Positions 1-12,330 of a stretch of 64,000 nucleotides of DNA are shown in pieces. Origin of the DNA: Gnetum montanum (Eukaryota; Streptophyta; Gnetopsida; Gnetales; Gnetaceae); the NCBI GenBank assembly GCA_015680685.1, contig MNCI01017497.1:1102737-1166736 (forward strand), written 5' to 3'. How positions within the stretch are numbered: position 1 is the first letter of the stretch; each line of letters starts with the position of its first letter. The position numbers were made by a program, and so were the translations under genes. The notes beneath the pieces are model-generated. The model saw only the letters and a list, made by a program, of their open reading frames with translations, ran no database searches and was not told where the DNA came from.

Positions 1-65
1 GAACAATAATCACCTACTTAATGTTGAAGCTCAGAAGGATCAGATGGCTAGATTCATGAGACAAT
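1..65 (+). pseudogene. 5' flank of element B (extra-ORF fragment)
   Basis: This stretch aligns by eye with about 11105-11190 of element A (same order of 'aatcattacctg..atgttgatgc..caaaa' blocks), so it is part of the coiled-coil extra ORF of a related element B. The rest of that ORF resumes at 13255, directly after element A. It is therefore the left side of the insertion target of A. Confidence 0.7.
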
Positions 66-70
66 AGTAG
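66..70. repeat. Target-site duplication AGTAG, left copy
   Basis: AGTAG at 66-70 is repeated exactly at 13250-13254. Each copy directly abuts an LTR terminus (TG at 71, CA ending at 13249). A 5-bp duplication is normal for Ty3/gypsy integrase. Confidence 0.85.
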
Positions 71-958
71 TGATGAATTGTATTTTTGGTTATGTTGATG
101 AGGCCTCATCGACATGGCTTCGTCAACAACGAGGCCCAATCGATGGATACAATGATGCATCGACAAGGCCCCCTTGATGCATGCAATGATGCATTGACGA
201 GGCCTAGTCGATGTAGGGTTTGCTTTTACATTTAAATATGAGCTCATCAACTACATTTATGGCATGTCTTGTCATAGTAGTAGTGGAGCTCTTGCAGTTT
301 TCCCATGTAAGAGCTAGAATATTTTCCTGAGTGCCTGCAATAGGAGTCGTTGAGTGTATGAATCTTTATTCAAGCATTATTGTACTTGAGCACAACAATG
401 TGTGCGGTAATAAAGATGAGCTTTCTGATAAGCCTTGGAACATTTTGGATAGATTAAATATTTTATTAATACATTTGATGTTTTCAATTAGTTATTTAAT
501 ATTTTTAATTAATTAAGATAATTAAGCGAGATAGGCTAGATAGATTAAATACATAAGTACTATCGCTTCAAGCGTAACATGTATTCAGTTGGTAATCATA
601 ACAGTGTCAGTGCTTGGTGTGCTTGGTAGCATAGCACTTGATAGCCTAGTAGTGGATACATGGGTTTAGGATGTGTATAGAAAGTGGAAATAGATGCTTA
701 TGTTAGGATTAGTTAGTGACCAATTAGTTAGTTAATTTAGATTAGTCATCAAATTATTATATCTCTCTCTCTTCAAGCACCCAGAAACATAAAACATAAA
801 ATGATAAAAATAATATGTCTTAATTACTATTAACCATACCATTATGCTTCCTATAAGACTAGCATACTAGAAACTCTAAAGTCCATGAATTTGACTAAAT
901 CATGCGTGAATGCTTCGTGACTCGTATGGTTGGGTGTACAGTTCCTCATTGCTCATCA
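71..958 (+). repeat. Element A 5' LTR
   Basis: It starts TGATGAATTG and ends ACTCATCA-type (GCTCATCA), and aligns end to end with 12339-13249. It contains palindromic U3 repeats (93-225), a decayed TATA (ATTTAAATA near 230-238; the 3' LTR has TATAAATA) and AATAAA at 409-414 in the R region. The two LTRs differ at many positions, so the insertion is not recent. Confidence 0.9.
93..225. repeat. Palindromic U3 repeat array of element A 5' LTR
   Basis: The block is made of recurring short words such as GATGAGGCC, CAACGAGGCC, ATCGATG, TGATGCAT and AATGATGCAT, many self-complementary (ATCGAT, TGCATGCA, GATGCATC). The equivalent block lies at 12358-12455 in the 3' LTR. It ends immediately before the TATA position. 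Confidence 0.75.
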
Positions 959-959
959 T

Positions 960-978
960 TGGTACCATTGCTGGGCAC
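960..978 (+). other. Primer-binding site of element A (tRNA-Asp-like)
   Basis: TGGTACCATTGCTGGGCAC starts one base after the LTR end. It matches the complement of plant tRNA-Asp 3' end (TGGCGCCGTTGCCGGGGATC) apart from substitutions that are mostly C-to-T or G-to-A. Confidence 0.7.
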
Positions 979-1109
979 TTTGTTCGTTGAAATGTGCACT
1001 ATCTATGATTAGTAAATATTATTTATATTGTTGGATGAACTTAAGGTCAACATCACTTTTACAAGACATATAACAACTAAGCACATTGATAATCTTATTT
1101 TTTTTGCAA

Positions 1110-3420
1110 AATGTCTTCTTCTTCTCATAGATGTGAAGATGTCAAACCACTAATCCCACAAGAGTGTAAAGTGGTATATACTCATCTAGATGAGTATGTA
1201 CCAGACTTCAACTTCATCCTACATTAGGATGAATAGCTGCAATGGCATGATATGGAGGGCAACATTATCTTGCCCCTCGATTGATCTATACTCAGGATGC
1301 TATTTCAAACTCTAAAGAAGTTGGGCGTTCTAGATCTTCACGAGGAGTACATTGTGAATGGTTATGACACTTGAGACTACCATCCCACTAAAACACAATG
1401 TAAGTGAGATCAACATTAGGAGAAGCACCATGAGGTTATGAAGGGAAAAAATTTTAGTAATTCCTTGCTCCTACTAGATCAGGATGACAATGAGGATCCT
1501 CCCTTTGAAGGTTCTCAACATGAAGATTCTCCACCCCTTATTATTGGTAATGAGGATGTGACCTTGAACTTGTGATCTAGTATTCATAAACCAGGTTCAA
1601 GAAAAAGTGATAATCAAGGTAGGGACTCGGGTAAACATCAAAATGGTAAGGGATTTAAGGATAGAGGCTATAATGAGTGAAAACATGGTGGCAGACATCG
1701 CAGTGGTGGTGGCCATCCACCTTCCTCTCCATCTTCTTCATTTGATTCTAAACATTCCTCTTTATCTTTCGGTTCTCATAAAAGCCACCGTTGAAATAAT
1801 CATGATGAAGGTGATGAACAAGACAAAAATGACCATTAAAGCCATTAAGAACATAGAGGTGACAGAAACCATCATCGATGTCATTGACACAATCATGATG
1901 ATGAACCTCTATTGGTGACTAGAAGTATGCTTAACATTGTAGAGGTAGTTAGAATTCGAACTAGGCATATGAAAGACAGCTGGATTAAGCACCTAGACAT
2001 GAATAATATCCCATGATTTGAGGGGGGGATACAATTCTAATCCAGAAAATCATCTACAAGCTTTCCATGATGCTTGTGCCTTACAGAGCATTGAAAATAA
2101 CTAGTAGAGATTCAGGCTTTTCCCTAGGACACTCATTAAGGAAGCTGAGAATTGGTACCAGTCCTTGGAACTATTATCCATTCACTGATGGAGTACCATG
2201 TTAGAGTTGTTTAATGACAAATACCAAACATACTCTAGAGTATCTAATTTGAAAAGGCAAATCCAAGGTTGGAAATAGGAAACACATGAACCCTTGGATG
2301 CCACCATGGGGAGATACTATTCACTCTTACACTAATGCCCTAGCCATGGTTATTCTTAGAGGGAACAACTTCACCACATCATAGATGGGCTTAGAGTAGA
2401 AACTAGAAGAACTCTTGGGGTGTATGCCCAAGGGAGATTGTCTAAATTAAGAGCTCATTAGATCCAAAGGCTGATTGAGGAGGTAGAAAAAGAAGAAGGT
2501 GAGTTGTAAAAAAGAGAAAGTGTAGAAGAGTATAATAGGGACCCTTCCATTCAGAAAAGAGAGATATGATTTTGTAATGAGAATGAGTCACTACTCGATG
2601 AAGTGGTGAATAGGAAAACCTTTTCCATTTAAAAATTTGTTTTTGATATTTCAACAAAGGTTGATAAATTATGGAACTCTTTTGATGAAAAATTCCATAC
2701 TATGAAGATTGTTGAAGAATCTAAAGAGCAAAATAGTGATTGCAACTGTAGGAGGAAAAAAGAAGTTGAACGTGGCTACCAAAAAGGTAAGGGTAAAGTT
2801 ATTGCTATAGAGGAAGTTGTGAAAATTGACTCTGATGATGATATTGGTTTTGACATCTATCAATATGAATATCCAAAGGGGTGTTACCCTATGGTGTCAC
2901 ACTAACAAGAGTTTGGAATGTATGCATTGAATCCTCAATTAGCAAAGGCAATCCAAGACAATTCCACCAGCAACAACAAGCTTACTACCCAAGTGGAGCT
3001 CCACCACAACCATATGAGCAATGCCAATAGTGGCATCAATCACAATCATGAGAAATGGCATCACCAAAGTAGCAGTACCCTTATAGATAACTAGATTCAT
3101 ATAAGTACTACATTAGGCAATCCATTTATCTAATAAGTTATGCAAGTCATGCCTCATTTCAGCATCATTATTACCCTCCTAAGTACCACCAAACACATTC
3201 ACTATCTACTCGAGGAGAAAACCCATATCAATACCACCCTCTGATCCATCTACACATGCAACTTCACCTTTAACCCAGTTACCTCTTACTTCACCCATGC
3301 AGGATGAGTCTCCTACACAACCATGGCAATGAAATGCTACAAGGGCTATACATTCACAACCAACTTTCTAGCTGAGTGGTTTAGACAATTGATCCAAAAA
3401 AGACCCTTCTTTTGACCTAA
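1110..3420 (+). pseudogene. Element A gag (decayed)
   Basis: The recognisable core runs from about 2045 to 2520: NHLQAFHDAC, LFPRTLIKEAENWYQS, LKRQIQGWK and HEPLDATMGRYYSLLH in sequence, the retrotransposon-gag fold that builds the virus-like particle. The same blocks occur in element C on the minus strand (60600-60960). Upstream (1590-1910) is a low-complexity Ser/Gly/His/Asp-rich segment, and downstream (2900-3300) a Gln/Pro/Tyr-rich tail, both matched in C. There are many TAG/TAA stops and at least one frameshift near the poly-G at 2025. No clear CCHC knuckle is visible. Confidence 0.75.
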
Positions 3421-3609
3421 CAGTCCTCTCCAACCCTCACAACCTAATACAGTTGATTGCATTGCATCTCTAATACCCTCGTCCTTTGCATCAAATACCT
3501 TTGAGTGCCCTTGAAACCAAACATTGCCTTGGATCTACACTATGAGACTAACTCATGCTGTTTCTAGTTGGATCAAGGCTGGCAATGTTTCTACAAAAAG
3601 ATCTAACCC

Positions 3610-4083
3610 AGGAAGTTGTCTTATTTACCTGTAGATCATTGGACATGAGCCATGAAAGGCTCTTCTTAATTTTGATTTCAATGTCAATCTCATCTTCCAT
3701 AACATGTACAAGGCTTGGAACCTACCACCTCTCAAGAAGAGCAACATCTGTCTAGAATTGGCAAATCAATCAATCACTATTCCTTTGGGATTAGTGTAGG
3801 ACATTGTGGCCACAGTAAGCAGATGGTTCTATCCTACCAATTTTCTGGTGATCAGGGTTGAAAACTACAAAGGTGACTTCCCCATCATTATGGGAAGGGC
3901 TTGGTTAAGTATGGTTGATGCATGTATGGGCATAAGGGACCACTCCTTGAAAATCTTCAAGGAAAATAAATTTGGAAAGTTAGAGAAGAAGCATATTTCA
4001 TGCATCACATATAGCGATAATGGGTGTAATTGTGTGCAAAATATTTGGTCCATCAAAAGTACTTACATCAAAGCATGCAATTA
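3610..4083 (+). pseudogene. Element A aspartic protease (catalytic motif lost)
   Basis: The domain that would cleave Gag-Pol aligns with the minus-strand protease of C (59217-59570). Where C has LDSGSGVNLISHDMYKNWN, A reads LNFDFNVNLIFHNMYKAWN, so the catalytic Asp-Ser-Gly triad is gone. The downstream flap and helix region is well kept (FPIIMGRAWLSMVDA). Most differences fit cytosine decay. The readable open part is 3806-4084. Confidence 0.75.
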
Positions 4084-4424
4084 GTGTGCATAAGAAAAAA
4101 ATATTCAAAGGAGTCTGTATGTAATAGGAATAAAGCAAGAGGGCACCTAATGGCTAATAGCTAGCTCAAATAGTAGCACATTATGCATGGAACCAACTAA
4201 GAGCCTAACATGTGCTTATGTTGAAAGCATGGATGAACTTGAGCAAGTTCATCACCAACTCTTTGATGATGAAAATGATGATACCTTTTGGGGAGAGTTG
4301 GAAATCCCTGATAACTTCAAGTAGGAGCCCCTAGAGCTGAAAACTCTACTAGCTGGCATGGAATATGCATTTTAAAACAATGGTAAATCAATCATAATCA
4401 ATGCCAAACTTGCTCCTGAACAAA

Positions 4425-5800
4425 AAGAAAAGTTGTTAAATGTGGTTAACAAATAGCCAACAGCCTTTGCTTGGTCATATTCTGAGCTAAGAGGAATTGA
4501 TTGAAGGATATGCCAACATCGCATTTACACCAACTTGGCCATGAAGTCGAGAAGATAGTTGTAGAGGTAGCCAAATACAAAATTGAAGTAGATCATCAAG
4601 GAGGAAATAAAGTAACTCCTAAAGGTAAGGTTCATCTACCCCATCATGGATAGTGAGTGGGTTAGCCCATTCATAATTATGCCAAAGAAAGGTGGCAAGT
4701 GGTAGGTCTGTATTAATTTTAGGTTATTGAATATGGCAATGTTTAAAGATCATTTTCCATTGCCATTTGTGGATCAAGTATTGGACACCATGTCCAGGCA
4801 TTACTATTATAGTTTCTTGGATGGTTATAGTAGCTATAACCAAATCCAAATTATGCCAGAAGATTAGGCCAAGACAACATTCACGAGTCCCTGTGGAACT
4901 TTTACATATTGCAAGATGCCATTTGGTCTATGCAATGCCCCTACAACATTTAAATGCCTAGTTGTTAGTATTTTCCAATAGAAAATCGATAGTGGTGTGG
5001 AAGTTTTCATGGATGAATTCTCTACTTGTGGAGCTACACTTGGGTAAGCCTTGGACTACCTTGACCAAGTACTGAAAAGATGTGTGGAAATAAATCTGCG
5101 GCTCAACTAGAAAAAAAGTCACATTATGGTCCAAGAAGGCATTGTGTTGGGGCACTAATTTCACAAAAAGGGATTGAGGTAGACTAAGAAAAAATAAGGG
5201 TCATCCAAGGAATTACACATCAACTAGAGATAGTCAAAGATGTTAGGTCATTCCTTGGACATACTGTCTACTACCGATGATTCATGGAGAATTTCTCTAA
5301 GATCACAAAGCTATTGGTCAAGCTTACAAAGAAAGATGCTTCGTTCATCTGGACCAAGGAGTGCGAACATGCATTCCAACTACTAAAGGATAAACTCATA
5401 AAAACTCCAATTTTACAGGCACTAGATTGATCTAGACTATTTCATATAATGACAGATGCATCTAATTATGCTTTGGAAGCTATTCTTACATAGTTGGACA
5501 ATAAAAAACATTCATATTACATCCACTACGTGAGCTGAAGCATTATTGATGCATAGTTGAATTTTACCACAATTGAAAAAGAACTAATGGCAGTGGTGTA
5601 TGCTCTCGACAAGTTTAAGCACTATGTGCTTGGCTCTAAAATATTTGTACACATAGGTCACAATGCCATTTGCTTCCTAATGAATAAGCTAATGGTGAGC
5701 CCTCGTGTCATACAGTGGCTTGTGATCTTGTAGGAATTCGATCTCACAGTGGTGGATTGAAAAGGAACTGAGATTATGATCATTGACCACCTCTCTCAAT
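4425..5800 (+). pseudogene. Element A reverse transcriptase and RNase H
   Basis: RT blocks in order: WVSPFIIMPKKGG, VCINFRLLN, HFPLPFVDQVLD, FLDGYSSYNQI, MPFGLCNAPTTF, and the active-site region EVFMDEFS, where the usual second Asp of the F/YxDD box is Glu. Then comes the connection (VRSFLGHTVYYR, FMENFSKITKLL) and RNase H (IMTDASNYALEAIL, TTIEKELMAVVYALDKFKHYV). Vocabulary and order are those of Athila pol. Stops, mostly TAG, occur throughout, but the reading frame stays largely continuous, which suggests point decay more than indels. Confidence 0.9.
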
Positions 5801-5984
5801 TAAGATGGGATAACAAAAAGGAGAAGAGCCCATTCTCTGATCAATTTTCAAAAAAAATTCTCTTTACAGGAGCAATAAATGACCAAGTGCCCATAGAAAA
5901 AAAATGGTACAAGAACATCCTAACTTACCTTCTCACTCAAGAGATGCAACAAAATCTTGACTTTAGAAAGAAGTAATAATTTCT

Positions 5985-7180
5985 TCATCGAGCCAAATAC
6001 TTCATGGAAATCAACGGTCACCTCTACAAGATGTGTGTTAATGGCGTAATTTGTTAGTGTGTCCCTAATGAAGATCAACTGCATGTTCTCTAGGATGCTC
6101 ATGAAGGGCCTTGTGGAGGTCACTATGCAAGGAGATGCATGACCATAAAAATCCTGACGGTAGGATACTATTGATGTATAATATTCAAGAATGGCCACTA
6201 GTTTATTTGATCTTGTGAATGTTATCAATGAGATGGTGGGATGACCACTCAAATGGAAGGTCCTCAATAGTGGATTCAACCATTGGAGCCCTTTGACATA
6301 TGAGGCATTGACTTCATGGGTTCCATCACATGCATGTGTAATGAAAAGGCATATATCATCGTAGCAGTTGACTACTGCATAAAGTGGGTAGAAATAGTAG
6401 CTGTTGTTGATTGTACATCATCCACTACTGCTAGATTTATACAACAAAATGTTGTAAATAGGTTTGGGCTATCACATGCACTAATTTTTGACAATGGAAC
6501 TCATTTCATAGGTGCCACTTTTAGAAAGTTAATGCAAGGCTTGGGGGTTGAACGTAAATTAACAACATCCTATCACCCCCAAGCCAATGGTGAAGCAGAG
6601 GTAACCAACAGGGAGATCGCAAAGATCTTAATAAGAACCATAAGCAAATATAGGAGATATTTGAGCACCAAACTCAATGATGCCCTTTGGGCCTATCGCT
6701 CAACATGGAAACTCCCTATTGGCTACTCTCCCTATGAGTTAGTGTACAGAAAAATTTCAACGCTTCCGATTTAGTTTGAGCTTCGTACACTCTCCATTGC
6801 CTATGATTTGGATCTTAACCTAAGTCTAGGATAGAAAGAAATATTGATCAACCTGAATGTGTTAGATGAAAACAAATTGATGGCCCTATCTTTGAATGAG
6901 GTGCACAAGGTATTTAACAAGCAACGTCATGACCTCAAAATAGAGAAAGTAACATTTCAACTAGGAGATAAGATTCTTTAGTAGAATCCCACACATGTTC
7001 CTTAGAAGACAAAATTCCAAATGTTGTGGAAGGGACCTTATATAATTGATCAAACTTTCCCTCTTGGGTCATGTTAATCTATAAGCTTGAAAGTCCAAAT
7101 AAAATGTAATTGATCAACATCCAACAAGTAAAACCTTTCCTAGAACCAAGACAAGCTAGTGCAACTACAACCTTAAAGAA
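5985..7180 (+). pseudogene. Element A integrase
   Basis: The zinc-binding N-terminus is seen at about 6090-6180 (DAHEGPCGGHYARRCM, then a C-x2-C-like stretch). The catalytic core at 6290-6780 keeps D (GIDFMG), D (FDNGTHF) and E (NGEAEVTNREI), so the DDE triad is intact at residue level in a 152-codon open stretch (6316-6774). The C-terminal domain (FQLGDKIL, KFQMLWKGPYIID) runs to about 7180. There is no chromodomain, as expected for Athila. It would insert the cDNA into chromosomes. Confidence 0.9.
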
Positions 7181-8800
7181 TAGACAACCATGTTTAATTT
7201 TTCAAATCTCCTCCTTCCAACTTAGTCATGGGGGAGATAGCCATCCGTGCTAAAAACCCATATGGCTACTTAGTTTTCCTACTTTTTTGTTTTTCTTTAA
7301 CATTTTTGATTTTACAAGTTATTTATTTTACAAATTTTTGATTTTCAATTTCTTTTGTATTTTTTCCATTTTTGTTTTTATACAATTGTTAGTATATTTG
7401 AACCTTTCTTGATTACTCTATAACTTTTTATATATATTTTATCTTATTTTTTTTTGTTTGAGTGTAACGTTTCATCATTTTTTACTAATAAAAGTGTTTT
7501 ATTACTGCAGGACACAATGGCATTGTTGCTCTTTATTGATGATGGTTTGTGCTTAATGTTGTGATTATCAATGTCCCATTTCTATTCTTGAATTTTGATG
7601 TTTGATGACTATGACATGGTTTATTTTTCATGGAACAGGTAGTGAGTCCATGTCATCTGCCTATCCAATAAACTCTATGGTTTTCCTTGTTTTGGAAGTT
7701 TGAGGTCCCTTGCATTAAAGAAACTTTTAATTAATTGGTGACTTTGGTAGTTCTAGAATTGAGGAGGATCCAAAGGTTTGTAGAGGTTGTGACTTCAAGG
7801 GGACCTAATACTCTTTGTACTCTTTTGCTTGCTTGAGTGCCTGAGTGTTTTTCATGGACTTCTTATTGTTCCATTTCAGCCACTACTAGGAAGTCAAATA
7901 AAGTCTTTGCATGGTGTGGTTCCCATCCAAAAATTCTAAAAAAGAAAAGAACAAAACAAAACAAAAAAAAATAATTCAAAAAGCAAACATGATGGAAATT
8001 CAAAGCACACCCCTTAGAAAAATAAATGGGCTACAAGCACTGGTTATGGGACTAGAAAGACATGCATCCATGCTTGAAGGTCTCTCTAACTGAGGCCCTC
8101 TGTCACTTCCTACTTCTCTTTTCTTCTCTTTATGGAATGGTGGTTATTTGTGGTTGAACTCTTATGTCTTGAGGGGGTGGATCGGTCTTAGAGTGATGAT
8201 GTGAAGTCACTGAAAGTGGCTGGTTTTGGTCTGGACTAAGGATGCATCTTCTTAGGTCATCTTAAACACAAACTCCATAAGGGACTTCTTATGACCTCAA
8301 TTTGAGATTCCATTCCACCTTCTCTATCATCCATCCATGCTACCATAACTCACCTCACTGCCGAGTTCTATGTTATGCTCTATGTTTTAGTCTGATGTGT
8401 TTAAATTCTTTGATAGATTCTTTTTGGTTGGTCCTTAACTTCTCATGAGCATTAATCAACTGTGGGGGTGCATGAACTCCTTAGTTGAGGTTATGCAAGG
8501 GCATTAAGGGCATGAGCCTACTATGGGGAGGATCCACTTGGATATCTCTTGGTTTGGTTTGTTATGTTCCTTACCTTAGACATTGCTACAATCCTATTCT
8601 TCGCATATTCCATTAAGGAAACCACTATGTGCTCCTTGACCTCTCATTTTCACCCTCTTTCTTAATTTTCTTAATTTTCTCAATTGTTAGGACTTCAACA
8701 TCCTCTTCTCATATTTTCATCATGTTCGTTGTTGTTTGGGATTCCATTTGACCCTAATTTCATTCAAAATATCTTTGTAATTTTCAAGTTTTAACCAAGT
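7181..8800 (+). other. Post-pol non-coding module of element A
   Basis: There is no credible ORF here. It begins near a PPT-like motif (7221-7237), then has T-rich sequence (7260-7470), and includes A/T-rich runs near 7920-7990. The module is conserved in C (58600 down to about 57100, minus strand), for example around 'gtagtgagtcca' and 'ttgcatggtgtggt', so it is an ancestral part of the family. Confidence 0.7.
7221..7237 (+). other. Internal PPT-like motif in element A
   Basis: CTTAGTCATGGGGGAGA repeats the context of the 3' polypurine tract just before the LTR (TTAGTCGTGGGGGTA at 12324-12338). C has the same motif at the same place after its deleted pol (58584-58600, minus strand). Confidence 0.5.
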
Positions 8801-8814
8801 CAACTACAGTTAAT

Positions 8815-8873
8815 GGTAGTCAATAGTTTCGTTAACGAGGCCCTATTAATGCATCACAAAAACTCTATATATA
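8815..8873 (+). promoter_or_regulatory. Internal promoter-like block of element A
   Basis: Palindromic words that also occur in this element's LTR U3 (GTTAACGAGGCCCTATTAATGCATC) are followed by TATATATA at 8866-8873. About 150 nt downstream is a candidate splice donor and, after it, the extra ORF. C has a homologous block (56934-57040, minus strand) with different repeat words but the same TATATATA. Promoter activity is inferred. Confidence 0.5.
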
Positions 8874-9020
8874 CCATTGCAAACTTTGAAATTTTTATCA
8901 TTTGCCTCATAATACATAAGGAAGTTTTTCTATTTTTCAAAGCCTAAGGCCTTCCAAAGCCCTTAACTTTCAAACCGTTTGTTCAAAGCACTTTGTTCAT
9001 TGATCCTGCACTTATCATAG

Positions 9021-9330
9021 GTAAGCTTTTCATTGTGGGGGCTGCAAACGTTAAGGTTGTTGATGAAATTTTTTTGAAAATTTTTCTAAATCCTCCAAAG
9101 GATTAATGAATATAACGATACGAAACCATCAATTTTCAAGAGTTAACCCTTCCAACACCCTCCAAAATGATTTATTAACAATAAAATATAAATAAAATTA
9201 TGATTAAAACTAATTAAATTAGCCATAATCACAACTTAGCCAAGTGTAACTATCCTAAGGAGATAAAGATATCCTAATTATTTGATGTTACAAAACAAAT
9301 TGCTAACCCATGGTCTTATTGTGATTATAG
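9021..9330 (+). other. Possible leader intron of the extra ORF
   Basis: A good donor (CATAG/GTAAGC at 9020/9021) and an acceptor (GTGATTATAG/ATGG ending at 9330) bracket 310 AT-rich bases. The spliced leader would join directly to an ATG at 9331. Splicing is inferred from consensus only. Confidence 0.4.
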
Positions 9331-12093
9331 ATGGCACTAAGATCGAAATTCTCATAAGAAGGAGAACCCTCTCAACCAAGGGAGAAATGACCTAGAGCTA
9401 GAAGGGGCCAACAAGAACAAGCCCAAAAATTACCAGAGGTAACCCATGCAATTAGAGCTCTTTGTAAAGAGCCCAAAGTGGAATCTATTTGATAGATTCT
9501 AGAAGAAGGAATGCTGACAAAGCAATCACAGTGAGGGGAAGCACCAGGACTCATGCTAAGGCTTGAAGTCACTTTAACTCAAACTTGCCTTGATATCATT
9601 AGACCTGAGAGATTTAGTGCTTAGTTTTCCAAGAACTAAATTTTGGGCCATTTCTATGAAAAGCTCCAACAGAAGTTAGAACAAAATTGCAAACCTCTCC
9701 CATGTGACTAATCATCACCTCTAGTGGGGAGTGGTACATTGGAGAGACATATCTCTTCTGGAATAACATACGGTTGGGGTCCATAATAAAAATCAAGGAT
9801 ATTTAGGTGTCCTACTTAGCCAAGGTAATTGCATAGGAAATGGGGTTGCCTAATATTGGGACACAACTAGCAGAGCTATCAACACAAGGTGATCCTAAGG
9901 TCAAAAAGGAGTGGACTCAATGATGTTACGATGTTGACCATAAGGACTCAACTGGTGGAGCACATCTACTTTAAGATTGTGGCCTATCACCTCAATCCAA
10001 TGGTAAGGCCCAGCAAGGTGACTACCTTTTCCACGTAGGCATGTGCCACTCTAAGTGAGGGATTTTCTATAAACCTTCAACAACTAATCCTTCCCTTTTT
10101 GTGCCTCATTTGGAAACTTTGCAAAAGGATAGGAATCATTTGTTATGCTAATGACATTATTAGACATGGTCCTTTGGCTTCATGGCCTGAAATCATGAAA
10201 GAAAAGACACTTACCACAACTAAGGAAGAGGAGTAGCTGCCACCTCCACCGCCTACTCAAGAGACAATGCTAAGAACAGCTCTTGCATGAGCAAGAGCAA
10301 CATGCAGGGACAAGTAGTATAGACCCATCTGTGTATCAACCAGTGATGAGTCACCTTAAATGTGATGGCTTGAAAAATTAGCTAGATTGAATGGGGTGGG
10401 CCAATATTCTCTACCCAACAAATGTAGTTGCCTATGAGGTCTGATCCCAATGCTCAAGAGGTAATGGTGTCATTATCACAATACCATTTATTCCTAGAAA
10501 TCTCTAGGAATGCCACCTCCTTCTTAGTGCATTTAGAGGAAGGTGAAGGGCCCACTATATTGGTGATGTAGTACTAAGGGTAAGAGATTGTGGTTGAAGT
10601 AGTTGCTGACCACATCATCAAAATACTTAATGCACCTATGGCATTTGTACTAGACGTATCTATACTTTGAGATGTGCAAACATATGTAGGCATGGTTAGC
10701 AAAAAATTGAGTGCAAACTAGCATGAAGAATTGCTAGATCGACTCGTAAGGATCAGGTAATCGATTCTAGATATCTTTGATTTTCCGAATAACATCACCA
10801 CAACCTAGTTAGAGCTACTGGAAGCAAGGGGAAAATGAATTATCTTGGAGGGGCAACTCAAAATGGCTCAAGCATAGAATCAATGCTTGGCCATGAAGGT
10901 TGTTGAATTACATGCCCATCTTACTGCTCTTGCACTCCTTAGCCCAACAATAACTAGAGATGAAGCTTTTTAATAGCTTCAAGTATGATCTAGGAAGGTT
11001 GAGGAGGAAGTAGTGATAGCCATATTTAATCAGTTCATATTAGAAGAAAATACATATTCAGTTCAGAAGGACTTGGTTTAGATGCACTAGGAGAATGAGG
11101 CATTGACCATAGAAAATCATTACCTGTGCAATGTTGATGCCCAAAAAGAAAAAATGTAAGAATTTATTCATCAACAGCAAGAGTAGTTAGCCAGGGTGAA
11201 TATTGAATTAAGAAAATTGACCATAGAAAATTAAAATCTGTCTATGGAAGAATTCTATGCATTACACCAGAAGTTTGACATTGAGATCGTTGCCTAGAAA
11301 AATGAAGCTTTGAAGTTTGAACGAGTTAAAAATCACTATAGAGACTAGGTTGGCTTGTAGAAGGAAGGAAATAAGAAGCACATCTAGATGGAAAAGGTAA
11401 AAGTAAACGAAGCTCTCCAACAACTTCAACAAGGAAGAGAACTAGGGCAGCCCATCAACTACTAGGATTGATGCATACAACAAAGTGGAGATCCGCCTAA
11501 AGGAGTTGTAGATAGAGGAGATGATAGAATACATGGAGTTGGCCAATTTTCTCTATGTGAACCTGGTGATGATGACTACTAGATAGCCATGGTTGGAATT
11601 GGAAAAATAAGTGGCTAGCTCATATTTGCTATACGAGGCAAAGTTGAAACACCATAAAGACACCAAGCAAAATCTTGAGACTACAAATGCTGAACTCAAA
11701 GTTCTCAAAGCATGATTCATGGATCAACAATCAACTGATGAGAAATTAGCCAAAAGAATTAATGATTACCAGGAGCTAAAGGATGTAATTAGAACATTTG
11801 ACATTAAATGCAAACAATTTGCTACCTAGTTTATCAATGCAAAGGAGCTCTTTCTAGCAATCCCATGTCCTTGGGATGTGCCCATTTTGACCCACATTGA
11901 CAAAGTTGCATGGATGGTGCATAGTCTTAGAAGTAAGGAGGAGTAAATGAAAGAATTTTTGGATGCTTTCTACCTCTCATCAAAAGTTGTAGTAGCAACA
12001 AGATAGCCACAGTTTTGTTGACCGCCACACGTGCCTAAAGCTAGTGAAGGTCCCTCAGAACCTCAAGAGCCACCACCTCCTTGGACTATTTGA
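9331..12093 (+). pseudogene. Element A extra ORF (coiled-coil protein, decayed)
   Basis: A single main frame can be followed from ATG 9331 (MALRSKFS) to TGA at 12091-12093 despite many in-frame stops and some shifts. The N-terminal third is basic and Gln-rich (PRARRGQQEQAQ), the middle holds a Pro-rich stretch (PPPPPTQE), and about 10800-11900 is strongly heptad-like with many K/E/L/Q residues, ending in a short SEPQEPPPPWTI tail. The relic in B (13255-14175) aligns through the last 900 bases, and its stop falls at the homologous position, which supports a once-translated protein. Extra ORFs after pol are known in plant gypsy elements, and Athila often has an env-like one. No transmembrane segment is evident here. 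The function is unknown to me. Confidence 0.6.
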
Positions 12094-12330
12094 CCTTCTC
12101 TAGAAACTTCAAGCCATTAGAGGGCATGTTGTCCAAGTTTTAAGAGTCACATCATGGTGTTCAATTTTGTGTCATAAACATCATAATTTTTGTAATGTGT
12201 TGATCTATACACTCAGGCACTTAGTTTTGTCAAGTCAGTCTATTTTGTCTTGTTTTGTTAAGAGATAGTTAATAATCCCATACCTTCCCAATTTTATAAA
12301 GCAACTTGAGGATGAGTTTTCAATTAGTCG

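Noticed and set aside
1607-1918. A 103-codon frame in the gag region of element A
   Set aside because: The homologous frame in C is a different one (Ser/Gly/His-rich); this is its shadow.
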